Below are positions 52,086 through 61,869 of a stretch of 64,000 nt of DNA, piece by piece. The translations under genes and the position numbers were made by a program. Position 1 is the first letter of the stretch, and each line of letters starts with the position of its first letter. Source of the stretch: Porphyromonadaceae bacterium UBA2751 (GTDB lineage Bacteria; Bacteroidota; Bacteroidia; Bacteroidales; Muribaculaceae); assembly GCA_002353285.1 (NCBI GenBank), contig DEJJ01000034.1, forward strand, positions 62,001 to 126,000, written 5' to 3'. The notes below the pieces were generated by a model. The model worked only from the letters and a program-made list of their open reading frames with translations, did no database searches and was not told the DNA's origin.

Positions 52086-53369
52086 ATGGCAGAATCAAGA
52101 AGAAAACAACTCTTTCCCGATGTAACCGACGAGCAGTGGAACGACTGGAAATGGCAAGTGCGAAACCGCATCGAGACCCTTGAGGACCTGAAGAAGTACA
52201 TCAGCCTCACGCCCGAGGAGGAAGAGGGAGTGAAGAAAACCCTCACCACCCTGCGCATGGCTATCACTCCTTACTACTTGAGCCTTATCAATCCCGATGA
52301 CCCACATGATCCTGTTCGCCGCCAGTGCATTCCCACCGGTCTTGAGACTCATCAGGCTAGTGCCGACCTGCTCGACCCCCTGCATGAGGATGAGGACTCG
52401 CCCACACCAGGCTTGACCCACCGCTATCCCGACCGCGTGCTCTTCCTTATCACCGACATGTGCTCGATGTACTGCCGTCACTGCACCCGTCGTCGCTTTG
52501 CTGGACAGACCGATGCTGAGTGTGGCGCCGACCGCATTGAGAAAGCACTTGAGTATATTGAGAAGACTCCCACCGTGCGCGACGTGCTGCTCTCGGGTGG
52601 CGACGCTCTGATGGTTGCCGACAAGAAACTCGAGTACATCATCTCGCGCTTGCGGGCTATTCCACATGTTGAGATAGTTCGCCTGGGCACCCGCACTCCA
52701 GTGGTTTGCCCCCAGCGCATCACTCCTGAGCTGTGCGAGATGCTTAAGAAGTATCATCCCATCTGGCTCAACACTCACTTCAATCACCCCAACGAGATCA
52801 CTGCCGAGAGCACTCGTGCTTGCGAGATGCTTGCCAACGCGGGCATCCCTCTGGGCAACCAGAGCGTGCTTCTGCGCGGCGTGAACGACTGCGTGCATGT
52901 GATGAAGCGCCTGGTGCAGGGACTCGTGAAGATTCGCGTGCGTCCTTACTACATCTACCAGTGCGACCTCTCGATGGGACTTGAGCACTTCCGCACTCCA
53001 GTGTCGAAGGGCATCGAGATTATCGAGGGCTTGCGTGGCCACACTTCGGGCTACTGCGTTCCCACATTTGTGGTCGACGCTCCTGGTGGTGGTGGCAAGA
53101 CTCCCGTTATGCCTCAGTATGTGATTTCTCAGGCTCCAGGTAGGGTAGTGCTGCGCAACTTCGAGGGCGTGATCACCACCTACACCGAGCCAACCGACTA
53201 TCACAGCGAGTGCAACTGCCCCGAGTGCCAGGCTGCACGCAAGCAGGAGCAGGTGCCTGCCGACAAGGCTGTCGATGGTGTTATCTCGCTGCTTGAAGGC
53301 GAGCGCATGAACATCGAGCCTAAGGCGCTGAAGCGTCACGAGCGTAACGAGAAACGCAACGAGCAATAA
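52086..53369 (+). CDS. kamA: Lysine 2,3-aminomutase
   Basis: Radical-SAM, PLP-dependent enzyme that converts L-lysine to L-beta-lysine, the first step of lysine fermentation. 427 residues. Key residues fall one position from those of the clostridial enzyme: 4Fe-4S cysteines 126, 130, 133 (CSMYCRHC), PLP lysine K338 in PGGGGKTPV, and substrate-binding D294 and D331. The C-terminal CNCPECQ (about 379-385) and the oligomerisation tail are present. In operon with the rest of the pathway. Confidence 0.97.
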   Translation: MAESRRKQLFPDVTDEQWNDWKWQVRNRIETLEDLKKYISLTPEEEEGVKKTLTTLRMAITPYYLSLINPDDPHDPVRRQCIPTGLETHQASADLLDPLHEDEDSPTPGLTHRYPDRVLFLITDMCSMYCRHCTRRRFAGQTDAECGADRIEKALEYIEKTPTVRDVLLSGGDALMVADKKLEYIISRLRAIPHVEIVRLGTRTPVVCPQRITPELCEMLKKYHPIWLNTHFNHPNEITAESTRACEMLANAGIPLGNQSVLLRGVNDCVHVMKRLVQGLVKIRVRPYYIYQCDLSMGLEHFRTPVSKGIEIIEGLRGHTSGYCVPTFVVDAPGGGGKTPVMPQYVISQAPGRVVLRNFEGVITTYTEPTDYHSECNCPECQAARKQEQVPADKAVDGVISLLEGERMNIEPKALKRHERNEKRNEQ

Positions 53370-53433
53370 AAAGATGATTCCGCTTTATCGATGGCGATGG
53401 CTTTGAGCCATCACCATCGTGCTGCGGAAGATA

Positions 53434-54456
53434 ATGCCTAGGGTGCCATTCATCAACGACATATTGAATTATGACAGCCTCTCGATAGTGGGGTTGCAGA
53501 AGAATACCGGCAAGACCGAGTGCCTCAAGTATGTACTTGAGCGTCTGCCGCTCGAGCAGCGGCGCGTGGCGGTCACATCGATAGGCATTGATGGAGAGAC
53601 CACCGACCAGGTGACACGTACTCAAAAGCCCGAGATAGTGCTGCGCGAGGGCATGTACTTTGGTACAAGCGAGGCACACTATCGCCAGCGCAGGCTGGTA
53701 TCGGAACTCATTGATGTGAGCGACGAGAGCACAAGCTTGGGGCGAGTGGTTACAGCAAAGGCGCTTACGCAGGGCAAGATTCTGCTGTCGGGGCCGTCAT
53801 CAAGCATGGGACTCAGGCGCTGGATGCGCGACATGCGACGACACGACATCGACCTGGTGATAATCGATGGGGCACTATCGCGATTGAGCCTTGCCTCGCC
53901 AGCGGTAAGCCAGTCGATGATACTGGCCACTGGTGCGGCCTATTCAATCAACATGACGCAGCTGGTGCAGCGCACAGCCTTTGTGGTCGACCTTATTAAT
54001 ATAGGTGTAACCAGCGAGAGCAATATCGCAATGCTTAGCCCGCTTGAGAGCGGCATATGGTGGATCGACACCAGTGGCATGCTGCACGAGATGGAGGCTG
54101 CGACGTCACTCTCGCAGCAGGTGGAATTTCAAGGCATGGAGCAATGCTCCACCCTCTATGTTGCAGGCGCGCTTGTCGACTCCTTCCTTGAGAAGGTGCG
54201 CAAGAATAAGCAATTGCGGCAAGTGGAGCTGGTGGTTCGCGACTTTACAAAGATTTTTGTCTCGCCCCAGCAGTTCCGGCTTTTTGAGAAGATGGGAGGC
54301 TGCATAAGAGTGCTGCAGCGTAGCAAACTCATAGCAGTGACTGTGAATCCCACATCTCCCACTGGCTATATGCTCGATAGCGCAATGCTTTGCGACAAGA
54401 TTTCACAGGCTATTAACTTGCCTGTTTATGACCTTCTCAAAGACCGAGTGTCGTGA
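53434..54456 (+). CDS. kamB: KamB, P-loop protein of the lysine operon
   Basis: A 340-residue protein of unknown biochemistry found in lysine-fermentation clusters. P-loop GLQKNTGKTE (about 17-26) and a further VTSIGIDGETTDQV block. The partner KamC follows at once. A proposed role as reactivase or cofactor helper for the B12-dependent KamDE is inference. Start ATG at 53434 preferred to a GTG five codons upstream. Confidence 0.85.
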   Translation: MPRVPFINDILNYDSLSIVGLQKNTGKTECLKYVLERLPLEQRRVAVTSIGIDGETTDQVTRTQKPEIVLREGMYFGTSEAHYRQRRLVSELIDVSDESTSLGRVVTAKALTQGKILLSGPSSSMGLRRWMRDMRRHDIDLVIIDGALSRLSLASPAVSQSMILATGAAYSINMTQLVQRTAFVVDLINIGVTSESNIAMLSPLESGIWWIDTSGMLHEMEAATSLSQQVEFQGMEQCSTLYVAGALVDSFLEKVRKNKQLRQVELVVRDFTKIFVSPQQFRLFEKMGGCIRVLQRSKLIAVTVNPTSPTGYMLDSAMLCDKISQAINLPVYDLLKDRVS

Positions 54457-54500
54457 TTGTGGACCGAAGAACTAAAAGACTAATTACTAAAAACTAAGAT

Positions 54501-55874
54501 TTGCAACTTAAAAACGTCATAGAATCACCTTGTGGACTGCGTTTCATGCTTGATAGGCTTGACTTGCAGTCGGGATTCGCTCGCCGCTGGCTTCTTGATT
54601 CATGCATGATGACCGAGGCAAGCGAGATAAAGGCTTCGCATGACGTTTTGAGGCGGTTTATTGACTTTGTCAATACCGTTGATCGTACCCACTTGACAAC
54701 GCTGCTATTCAGGCTGCAGGGTGTGAAGGACATTCGCACCACCATCAAGAACCTGCGTCAAGTGGCTACTCTTGATGATATTGAACTCTTTGAAGTGAAG
54801 CACTTGTCGATTCTTGCCTCGGAGGTAACAAAACTCCTGTGTGAGCATGGCATGTGCGACGCTGTTGCGATACCTGATTTGAGCGAGGTTATTACAATTC
54901 TTGATCCCGATGGGTTGAAGATGGCCTCGTTCTACATTTATGACAGTTATTGTGCCGAGTTGCAGGACTTGCGCAAGCGCATGCGTCAGCAACCCGAGCA
55001 GCAAGATGAACTGCTTGTTGAAGCAGCCGAGATAGAGGAGACGGTGCGCCGTGACCTCACCCGTCAGCTCCACAGCCATGTCGACGACATTGAGCGTGCC
55101 CTTGTGGCGCTTGCCACCGTCGACATCAACTTGGCTCGTGCCCGCCAAGTGATTGACGAGGGATTGTGCCTTGCGTCAATCTCAACAAGTGGCAATAGCC
55201 GCTTCAGCGGCATGTTCCACCCGCAGGTGAAGGATGCCCTTTCTCGGCGAGGCAAGGAGTTCCAGCCCGTCGACATGTGGTATGGATTGCAACCCACCCT
55301 CATTACTGGTGCCAACATGGGAGGCAAGACGGTAGTCTTGAAAACTCTTACCCTGTGCCAGTTGTTGTTCCAGTTTGGCTTTGGTGTTCCAGCGTCTTCA
55401 GCCACCATTGCCATTAAGGACGATGTGTACTTCTGCATCGGCGACGAGCAGTCGATAGAGCGAGGGCTCTCATCGTTTGCCGCCGAGATGAAGAACATAG
55501 ATGCCGTTATCAAGGCATCGCGCGAAAACCGAAGAATATTGGCGTTGATTGATGAGCCAGCTCGCACCACAAATCCCACCGAGGGCACTGCACTGGTGCA
55601 ATCTTTGCTCAAGGTTCTTGCCACACGGCACATGAGCCTGGTCATGACTACGCACTATGATATAGAGCCAGGAACCGCCCATTGCCTGAGGGTGAAGGGC
55701 TTTGACAATGGCTCAATGAACTACTCGCTTGTGGAGGTTGAGGGTGGTGATGTGCCACACGAGGCACTAACCATTGCTCAGAGCTTGGGTATCGACCCTG
55801 AATGGCTCACACTCGCACGCGAGGAACTTGAAAAATCTCCTACTGAGAAAACTAACGAAATAAGTACTATATAA
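54501..55874 (+). CDS. kamC: KamC, MutS-like ATPase of the lysine operon
   Basis: A 457-residue protein with a MutS-type ATPase C-terminal half: Walker A GANMGGKTVV (about 271-280), Walker B ILALIDEPARTTNPTEG (about 347-363) and a following MTTHYD. The N-terminal half lacks the mismatch-recognition domain, so it is not a repair enzyme. Start is a TTG at 54501 after an A-rich leader; the next in-frame ATG lies 15 codons later. KamB and KamC probably act together on KamDE. Confidence 0.85.
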   Translation: MQLKNVIESPCGLRFMLDRLDLQSGFARRWLLDSCMMTEASEIKASHDVLRRFIDFVNTVDRTHLTTLLFRLQGVKDIRTTIKNLRQVATLDDIELFEVKHLSILASEVTKLLCEHGMCDAVAIPDLSEVITILDPDGLKMASFYIYDSYCAELQDLRKRMRQQPEQQDELLVEAAEIEETVRRDLTRQLHSHVDDIERALVALATVDINLARARQVIDEGLCLASISTSGNSRFSGMFHPQVKDALSRRGKEFQPVDMWYGLQPTLITGANMGGKTVVLKTLTLCQLLFQFGFGVPASSATIAIKDDVYFCIGDEQSIERGLSSFAAEMKNIDAVIKASRENRRILALIDEPARTTNPTEGTALVQSLLKVLATRHMSLVMTTHYDIEPGTAHCLRVKGFDNGSMNYSLVEVEGGDVPHEALTIAQSLGIDPEWLTLAREELEKSPTEKTNEISTI

Positions 55875-55884
55875 ATAATGTGAT

Positions 55885-57441
55885 ATGCAAAAGAGTAAAT
55901 TAGGATTAGATTTCCAGAAAGTGGAATACGCCCGTGGGCTCGCTAAGGGCATCGCACAAGATGTGCAGTCGTTTGTGGAGCAATACACCACAGTGGCTGT
56001 TGAGCGCACCCTGTGCCGCCTGATGGGCATTGATGGTGTGGACGACAACGATGTGCCCCTGCCCAATGTTGTGGTTGAGGCCCTCAAGGACAAAGGCGTG
56101 CTCAGTGAGGGTGCATTGTTCTTCATTGCTAACGCCATGATTCAGACGGGGCTCAAACCTCAGCAGATTGCCGAGAAGGTGGCTGCCGACGAGATTGACA
56201 TCACCAAGGTTGTCACCACCGACCCCAAGGCTATTGCCGATGTGCTGCAACCAGTCATCGACGAGAGCATGGCACGCATTCGCGCCCGCCGTGCTCGCCG
56301 TGAGCACTATCTCGACACTATTGGTGAGGGGCCAAAGCCCTATCTCTACATCATTGTTGCCACCGGAAACATCTATGAGGATGTGGTGCAGGCTCAGGCT
56401 GGTGCTCGCCAAGGTGCCGATGTGATTGCTGTGATTCGCACCACAGGCCAGAGTTTGCTCGACTATGTGCCTTATGGAGCTACTACCGAGGGCTTCGGTG
56501 GCACATTTGCCACCCAGGAGAACTTCCGCATTATGCGTAAGGCTCTTGATGAGGTGGGTGAGGAGCAAGGTCGCTACATCCGCCTGTGTAACTACTGCTC
56601 AGGACTGTGTATGCCCGAGATTGCCATCATGGGTGCATTTGAGGGCCTTGACGTGATGCTCAACGACGCACTCTATGGCATCTTGTTCCGCGACATCAAC
56701 ATGCAGCGCACGCTCATCGACCAGTACATGAGCCGTGTGATCAACGGCTTTGCCGGCGTGATTATCAACACTGGCGAGGACAACTACCTCACCACTGCCG
56801 ACGCCGTTGAGGCTGCCCACACTGTGCTTGCGAGTGACCTGATTAACGAGCAGCTTGCGCTCATGGCAGGCTTGCCCGAGGAGCAGATGGGCTTGGGACA
56901 TGCATTTGAGATGGATCCCATGCTCGAGAATGGATTCCTGCTCGAGCTTGCTCAGGCGCAGATGACTCGCGAAATCTTCCCTAAGGCAACTCTAAAGTAC
57001 ATGCCTCCCACCAAGTTCATGACTGGTAACATCTTCCGTGGTCACATACAGGATGCGCTGTTCAACATGATAGGCATCTGGACTCATCAGGGAATACAGT
57101 TGCTGGGTATGCCCACCGAGGCCATCCACACTCCATTCATGAGCGACCGTTACCTCTCGATTGAGAACGCTAAGTACATCTTCAACAACATGCGCAGCAT
57201 TGGCGATGAGATGGAATTCAAGGAGGACGGCATCTGCCGCAACCGTGTGAAGGAAGTGCTGGGCAACACTATCAAGTTGCTCGAGGACATTACCAAGGAG
57301 GGCTTGTTCACTGCCCTTGAGAAAGGTATCTTTGGCGACGTTAAACGTCCCAAGAACGGTGGCAAGGGTCTTGCTGGCGTTACAATGAAGGGCGCCAACT
57401 ACCTTAACCCGTTTATTGAACTGATGAAAGGCAAACGTTAA
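55885..57441 (+). CDS. kamD: Lysine 5,6-aminomutase alpha subunit
   Basis: Adenosylcobalamin- and PLP-dependent large subunit that moves the terminal amino group of beta-lysine to form 3,5-diaminohexanoate. 518 residues, full length. Typical opening KLGLDFQKVEYARGLAKGIA and PKPYLYIIVATGNIYEDVVQAQAGA core. It is followed by kamE after 21 bp, the normal pairing. Confidence 0.96.
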   Translation: MQKSKLGLDFQKVEYARGLAKGIAQDVQSFVEQYTTVAVERTLCRLMGIDGVDDNDVPLPNVVVEALKDKGVLSEGALFFIANAMIQTGLKPQQIAEKVAADEIDITKVVTTDPKAIADVLQPVIDESMARIRARRARREHYLDTIGEGPKPYLYIIVATGNIYEDVVQAQAGARQGADVIAVIRTTGQSLLDYVPYGATTEGFGGTFATQENFRIMRKALDEVGEEQGRYIRLCNYCSGLCMPEIAIMGAFEGLDVMLNDALYGILFRDINMQRTLIDQYMSRVINGFAGVIINTGEDNYLTTADAVEAAHTVLASDLINEQLALMAGLPEEQMGLGHAFEMDPMLENGFLLELAQAQMTREIFPKATLKYMPPTKFMTGNIFRGHIQDALFNMIGIWTHQGIQLLGMPTEAIHTPFMSDRYLSIENAKYIFNNMRSIGDEMEFKEDGICRNRVKEVLGNTIKLLEDITKEGLFTALEKGIFGDVKRPKNGGKGLAGVTMKGANYLNPFIELMKGKR

Positions 57442-57462
57442 AAGAAATAGGAGACACAAGAT

Positions 57463-58251
57463 ATGAGCGAAGGACTATATTCAATGGAAGCTAAGGATTT
57501 TGACAAAACCTTAGACTTATCGAAAATAAAACCCTATGGTGACACCATGAACGATGGCAAGGTGCAGCTTAGTTTCACCCTGCCAGTGCCATGTGGCGCC
57601 GAGGCTGTTGAGGCTGCCAAGCAGCTGATGCGCAAGATGGGATTTGACAATCCAAGCGTGGTGTTCTATCAGGAGCTTACTCCTGGTTTTACCTTCCTAA
57701 ACTGCTACGGCAGCTGCACTCACACTGTGGATTACACCAATATCTATGTCCCCAAGGTTGAGTCGAACACAATGGACATGTATGAGACCGATGAGTACAT
57801 CAAGGAGAACATCGGTCGCAAGATTGTGGTTGTGGGAGCCTCGACGGGCACCGATGCACACACCGTGGGCATCGATGCCATCATGAACATGAAGGGCTAT
57901 GCCGGCCACTACGGTCTGGAGCGCTACGAGATGATTGAGGCCTACAACCTGGGTTCACAGGTGCCCAACGAGGAGTTCATTGCCAAGGGCATAGAGCTGC
58001 ATGCCGATGCGTTGCTCGTGTCGCAAACCGTAACGCAGAAGGATGTGCACATCCAGAACATGACCAACTTCATCGAGCTCATGGAGGCCGAGGGCTTGCG
58101 CGACAAGATGATATGCTGCTGTGGCGGCGCGCGTATCACTCATGAGCTTGCCAAGGAGCTGGGCTTCGACGCTGGCTTTGGCATGAACACCTATGCCGAC
58201 GATGTGGCCTCGTTCATTGTTCAAGAGATGGTTAAACGTGGAATGAAGTAG
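57463..58251 (+). CDS. kamE: Lysine 5,6-aminomutase beta subunit
   Basis: The B12-binding small subunit of lysine 5,6-aminomutase, 262 residues. The cobalamin motif DxHxxG is D131-A-H133-T-V-G, with H133 the axial ligand, and the PLP lysine K144 (NMKG) is in the same position as in the characterised clostridial enzyme. Full length. Confidence 0.96.
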   Translation: MSEGLYSMEAKDFDKTLDLSKIKPYGDTMNDGKVQLSFTLPVPCGAEAVEAAKQLMRKMGFDNPSVVFYQELTPGFTFLNCYGSCTHTVDYTNIYVPKVESNTMDMYETDEYIKENIGRKIVVVGASTGTDAHTVGIDAIMNMKGYAGHYGLERYEMIEAYNLGSQVPNEEFIAKGIELHADALLVSQTVTQKDVHIQNMTNFIELMEAEGLRDKMICCCGGARITHELAKELGFDAGFGMNTYADDVASFIVQEMVKRGMK

Positions 58252-58360
58252 TGGATTAACTCAATTACTTGAAAATACTAATTTCTCGATAATTCGAGAA
58301 GTCGAAAGATTCGATTATTAGATTAATAACAACATATTAATATCATAAACAAAAACTATT

Positions 58361-59020
58361 ATGGATAAACATGAAATGAGAGAGGTCATCGCTAAGCGTG
58401 CAGCCAAGGAGCTTCACGACGGTGACGTAGTGAATTTGGGTATTGGTATCCCAACATTGATTCCTAACTATCTTCCCGAAGGCGTGGAGGTAACTCTCCA
58501 AACCGAGAATGGCGCTATGGGCATGGGTCCCACTCCTGCCGAGGGCGAGGAAGACAAGAACTTGATTAACGCAGGTGGTGGCTACATCACTCTGGAGCCA
58601 GGCGCATGCACATTCGACTCGGCTACATCGTTTGCCATCATTCGTGGTGGTCACGTTAACGTGTCGTTCCTGGGTGCTCTGCAGGTTGACGAGAAGGGAA
58701 ACCTTGCCAACTGGATTATTCCTGGCAAGATGGCTCCTGGCATGGGTGGTGCAATGGACCTCGTGGTAGGAGCAAAGCGTGTGATTCTCACCATGGAGCA
58801 CACTCAAAAGGGCAACCACAAGATCTTAAAGGAGTGCACACTTCCTCTCACAGCCGCTGGCCAGGTCAACATGATTATCACCGAGATGGGTGTAATGGAC
58901 ATCACTCCCGAGGGAATCGTGCTGCGCGAGATTCATCCTGAGTTCACTGTTGAGCAGGTTCAGGAGGCCACTGGTGCTACTCTCATCATCGATCCTAACC
59001 TCAAGCCAATGGACATCTAA
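58361..59020 (+). CDS. Butyryl-CoA:acetoacetate CoA-transferase, subunit B
   Basis: The beta subunit (219 residues) with the catalytic Glu in TENGAMGMGP (about 48-57), plus GIGIPTLIPNYLP at the N-terminus and FDSATSFAIIRGGHV. It forms the enzyme with subunit A encoded at 48925, an unusual separation. A 109-bp gap before it contains AT-rich words (TCGAGAAGTCGAAAGATTCGA). Confidence 0.93.
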   Translation: MDKHEMREVIAKRAAKELHDGDVVNLGIGIPTLIPNYLPEGVEVTLQTENGAMGMGPTPAEGEEDKNLINAGGGYITLEPGACTFDSATSFAIIRGGHVNVSFLGALQVDEKGNLANWIIPGKMAPGMGGAMDLVVGAKRVILTMEHTQKGNHKILKECTLPLTAAGQVNMIITEMGVMDITPEGIVLREIHPEFTVEQVQEATGATLIIDPNLKPMDI

Positions 59021-59032
59021 TCCACCATTGTT

Positions 59033-59809
59033 ATGGATTACAATTTTCTTAAGATTGAGAAGCATGATGCTATCACGGTGCTGAAAATCTCGGCGCCCAA
59101 GTCGCTTAATGCACTCAACTCAACCATATTGACTGAGCTTGACCGCTTTGTCGACAGCATCGACCCTGCCACTCGCGTGCTCATCATCACTGGCGATGGC
59201 GATAAGTCGTTTGTCGCTGGTGCCGACATTAGCGAGATGGCACATCTTGATGAGCAAGAGGGATACGAGTTTGGCAAGTTGGGAGCAGCAGTGTTCCGCA
59301 AAATTGAGGTGCTGCCCATTCCTGTGATTGCTGCTGTCAACGGCTTTGCATTGGGCGGTGGTTGCGAGCTCGCTATGGCTTGCGACATTCGCATCGCCTC
59401 GGTAAAAGCTAAGTTTGGTCAACCTGAGGTTGGATTGGGCATTATCCCAGGTTTCTCAGGAACTTATCGCTTGCCCAAGCTCATTGGTCAAGGCTATGCT
59501 AAGGAGATGATTTACACAGGCAAGATAATTCGTGCCGACGAGGCATTGCGCATAGGTTTAGTAAACTCTATCCACGAGCCTGAGGAACTTATGCCTGCAG
59601 CTATTGAGATGGCAAAGAAGATGGTTGCCTGCGCTCCCATGGCTATATGTCTGGCCAAGCTGAGCATGAATGAGAATTATGACCTCAATGCTCCTGAAGC
59701 TCTCGAGCTTGAGAGCAAACTCTTTGGCAAGTGCTTCGCCACTACCGACCAAAAGGAGGGCATGGATGCGTTCCTCAACAAGCGTCCTGCTAAATTCACT
59801 GGAAAATAA
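59033..59809 (+). CDS. crt: 3-hydroxybutyryl-CoA dehydratase (crotonase)
   Basis: Converts 3-hydroxybutyryl-CoA to crotonyl-CoA. 258 residues, with GGGCELAMACDIR (about 103-115) and FGQPEVGLGIIPGFSGT (about 126-142) holding the two catalytic glutamates. It starts 12 bp after the previous stop. Confidence 0.93.
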   Translation: MDYNFLKIEKHDAITVLKISAPKSLNALNSTILTELDRFVDSIDPATRVLIITGDGDKSFVAGADISEMAHLDEQEGYEFGKLGAAVFRKIEVLPIPVIAAVNGFALGGGCELAMACDIRIASVKAKFGQPEVGLGIIPGFSGTYRLPKLIGQGYAKEMIYTGKIIRADEALRIGLVNSIHEPEELMPAAIEMAKKMVACAPMAICLAKLSMNENYDLNAPEALELESKLFGKCFATTDQKEGMDAFLNKRPAKFTGK

Positions 59810-59838
59810 ATTCAATAATCATTAAATAACAAAACACT

Positions 59839-60675
59839 ATGAAAATTTGTGTAATTGGAACCGGAACAATGGCTAAGGGTATCGTCAAGGCGTTTGCCGC
59901 CAAGATGCCTGTTGTCATGAAGAGCCGCACCGATGCCAGCCTTGAGAAGGCTATGGCATCAATCTCTAAGGGCTACAACAAGCTCGTTGAGAAAGGTAAA
60001 ATCACTAAAGAGGCGATGGATGCCATGCTTGGCAATATCACCACTACTACCGACTATGCTACCTTTGCCGACGCCGACCTCGTAATCGAGGCTGCCGTTG
60101 AGAATATGCAGCTGAAGAAGGAAGTTTTCATGGAGCTTGACAAGATTTGCAAGCCCGAGACTATCTTCGCTACTAACTCATCGTCACTCTCAATCACCGA
60201 GATTGCTGCTTGCACCAGCCGTCCAGCACAGTTCATTGGCTGCCACTTCTTCAATCCAGCCGACCGCATGGCTCTCGTTGAGGTAATCCGTGGCCAGCTC
60301 ACTAGCGACGAGACTGCTAAGTGCATCATCGACCTTACCACACAGATTGGCAAGACTCCAGTGCCCGTGAACGAGGCTCCTGGTTTTGTAGTTAACCGCA
60401 TCCTTATCCCAATGATCAACGAGGCAGTTGGCATTCTCGCCGACGGCATCGCAAGTGCCGAGGACATTGACAAGTGCATGATGCTCGGTGCTAACCACCC
60501 AATGGGCCCATTGGCACTCGCCGACCTCATTGGTAACGATGTTAACCTCGCCATTATGGAGGTGCTCTACAACGAGTTTGGCGATCCCAAGTATCGTCCT
60601 CACCCACTGTTGAGAAAAATGGTTCGCGCTGGTCTCCTAGGCCGCAAGACTGGTGAAGGTTTCTACAAATACTAA
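59839..60675 (+). CDS. hbd: 3-hydroxybutyryl-CoA dehydrogenase
   Basis: Reduces acetoacetyl-CoA to 3-hydroxybutyryl-CoA with NAD(P)H. 278 residues: GTGTMAKGI nucleotide motif (7-15), CHFFNPADRMALVEVI with catalytic His (about 135-150), and NEAPGFVVNRI (about 178-188). Together with crt it gives a second route from acetoacetyl-CoA to crotonyl-CoA. Confidence 0.95.
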   Translation: MKICVIGTGTMAKGIVKAFAAKMPVVMKSRTDASLEKAMASISKGYNKLVEKGKITKEAMDAMLGNITTTTDYATFADADLVIEAAVENMQLKKEVFMELDKICKPETIFATNSSSLSITEIAACTSRPAQFIGCHFFNPADRMALVEVIRGQLTSDETAKCIIDLTTQIGKTPVPVNEAPGFVVNRILIPMINEAVGILADGIASAEDIDKCMMLGANHPMGPLALADLIGNDVNLAIMEVLYNEFGDPKYRPHPLLRKMVRAGLLGRKTGEGFYKY

Positions 60676-60711
60676 TAACTCAAAACTGATAACTAAAAAC
60701 TAAAAACATAT

Positions 60712-61851
60712 ATGGATTTTAGCTATTCAAAGACAGAACAACTATTCCTGCAGATGGTTCGCGAGTTTGCTGAGAAAGAGGTTAAGCCTCTGGCAGCCGA
60801 GGTCGACGAGCAGGAGCGCTTCCCCATCGAGACTGTTGAGAAGATGGGCAAGCTGGGCATGATGGGCATTCCAGTGCCCAAGCAGTACGGCGGTGCTGGT
60901 GGCACTGTGCAGATGTACATCATGGCAGTTGAGGAACTCTCGAGAATGTGCGCCACCACAGGCGTAGTTCTCTCGGCTCACACTTCACTTTGTGTTGCTC
61001 CTATCATGGAGCACGGTACCGAGGAGCAGAAGATGAAATACTTGCCCAAGCTTGCTTCGGGCGAGTGGATTGGCGCCTTTGGTCTTACCGAGCCCAATGC
61101 CGGTACCGATGCTGCAATGCAGCAGACCACAGCCGTCGACGCTGGCGACAAGTGGATTCTCAATGGCTCTAAGATTTTCATCACCAACGCTTCTTATGCC
61201 AACGTGTTCATCGTTATGGCAATGACCGACAAGTCGAAGGGCACCAAGGGCATCTCGGCCTTCATCGTTGAGAAGGGAATGCCTGGTTTCTCTATCGGCA
61301 AGAAGGAGCTGAAGATGGGTATTCGCGGTAGTGCTACCTGCGAGCTCATTTTCGAGAACTGTGAAGTGCCCAAAGAGAACCTGCTCGGGCAGCTGGGCAA
61401 GGGCTTCAGCATTGCCATGAAGACACTCGACGGCGGCCGCATTGGTATCGCGTCGCAGGCACTGGGTATCGCTCAGGGTGCTATGGACGAGACAGTGCGC
61501 TACACCAAGGAGCGCAAGCAGTTTGGCCGCGCTATTGCCAAGTTCCAGAACACACAGTTCCAGATGGCCGACCTCAAGACTAAGGTTGAGGCCGCTCGCC
61601 TGCTGGTGCGCAGTGCAGCCTGGAAGAAGGACATGGGCTTGCCCTACAGTGCCGACGCTGCTATGGCTAAGCTCTTTGCAGCCGAGACAGCTATGGAAGT
61701 AACCACCAAGGCAGTTCAGTTCCACGGTGGTTATGGCTACACACGTGAGTATCCTGTAGAGCGCATGATGCGTGATGCCAAGATTACCGAAATTTATGAG
61801 GGTACAAGTGAGGTTCAGCGCATGGTGATTGCTGGTCATTTATTTAAATAA
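60712..61851 (+). CDS. bcd: Butyryl-CoA dehydrogenase
   Basis: FAD enzyme reducing crotonyl-CoA to butyryl-CoA with electrons from EtfAB. 379 residues; GLTEPNAGTDAA, GIRGSATCELIFENC and the catalytic E363 in YEGTSEVQRM, full length. An A-rich leader (AACTAAAAACTAAAAAC) lies before the ATG. The enzyme could work in an electron-bifurcating complex with EtfAB and ferredoxin; this is inference. Confidence 0.95.
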   Translation: MDFSYSKTEQLFLQMVREFAEKEVKPLAAEVDEQERFPIETVEKMGKLGMMGIPVPKQYGGAGGTVQMYIMAVEELSRMCATTGVVLSAHTSLCVAPIMEHGTEEQKMKYLPKLASGEWIGAFGLTEPNAGTDAAMQQTTAVDAGDKWILNGSKIFITNASYANVFIVMAMTDKSKGTKGISAFIVEKGMPGFSIGKKELKMGIRGSATCELIFENCEVPKENLLGQLGKGFSIAMKTLDGGRIGIASQALGIAQGAMDETVRYTKERKQFGRAIAKFQNTQFQMADLKTKVEAARLLVRSAAWKKDMGLPYSADAAMAKLFAAETAMEVTTKAVQFHGGYGYTREYPVERMMRDAKITEIYEGTSEVQRMVIAGHLFK

Positions 61852-61869
61852 TAAAGGAGGACACAAGAT

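Noticed and set aside
52095..53366. 423-codon open frame opposite kamA
   Set aside because: Antisense shadow; kamA has all catalytic residues.
54501..55874. DNA mismatch repair MutS
   Set aside because: Only the ATPase half is MutS-like, mismatch-recognition domains are absent and the gene is embedded in the lysine operon.
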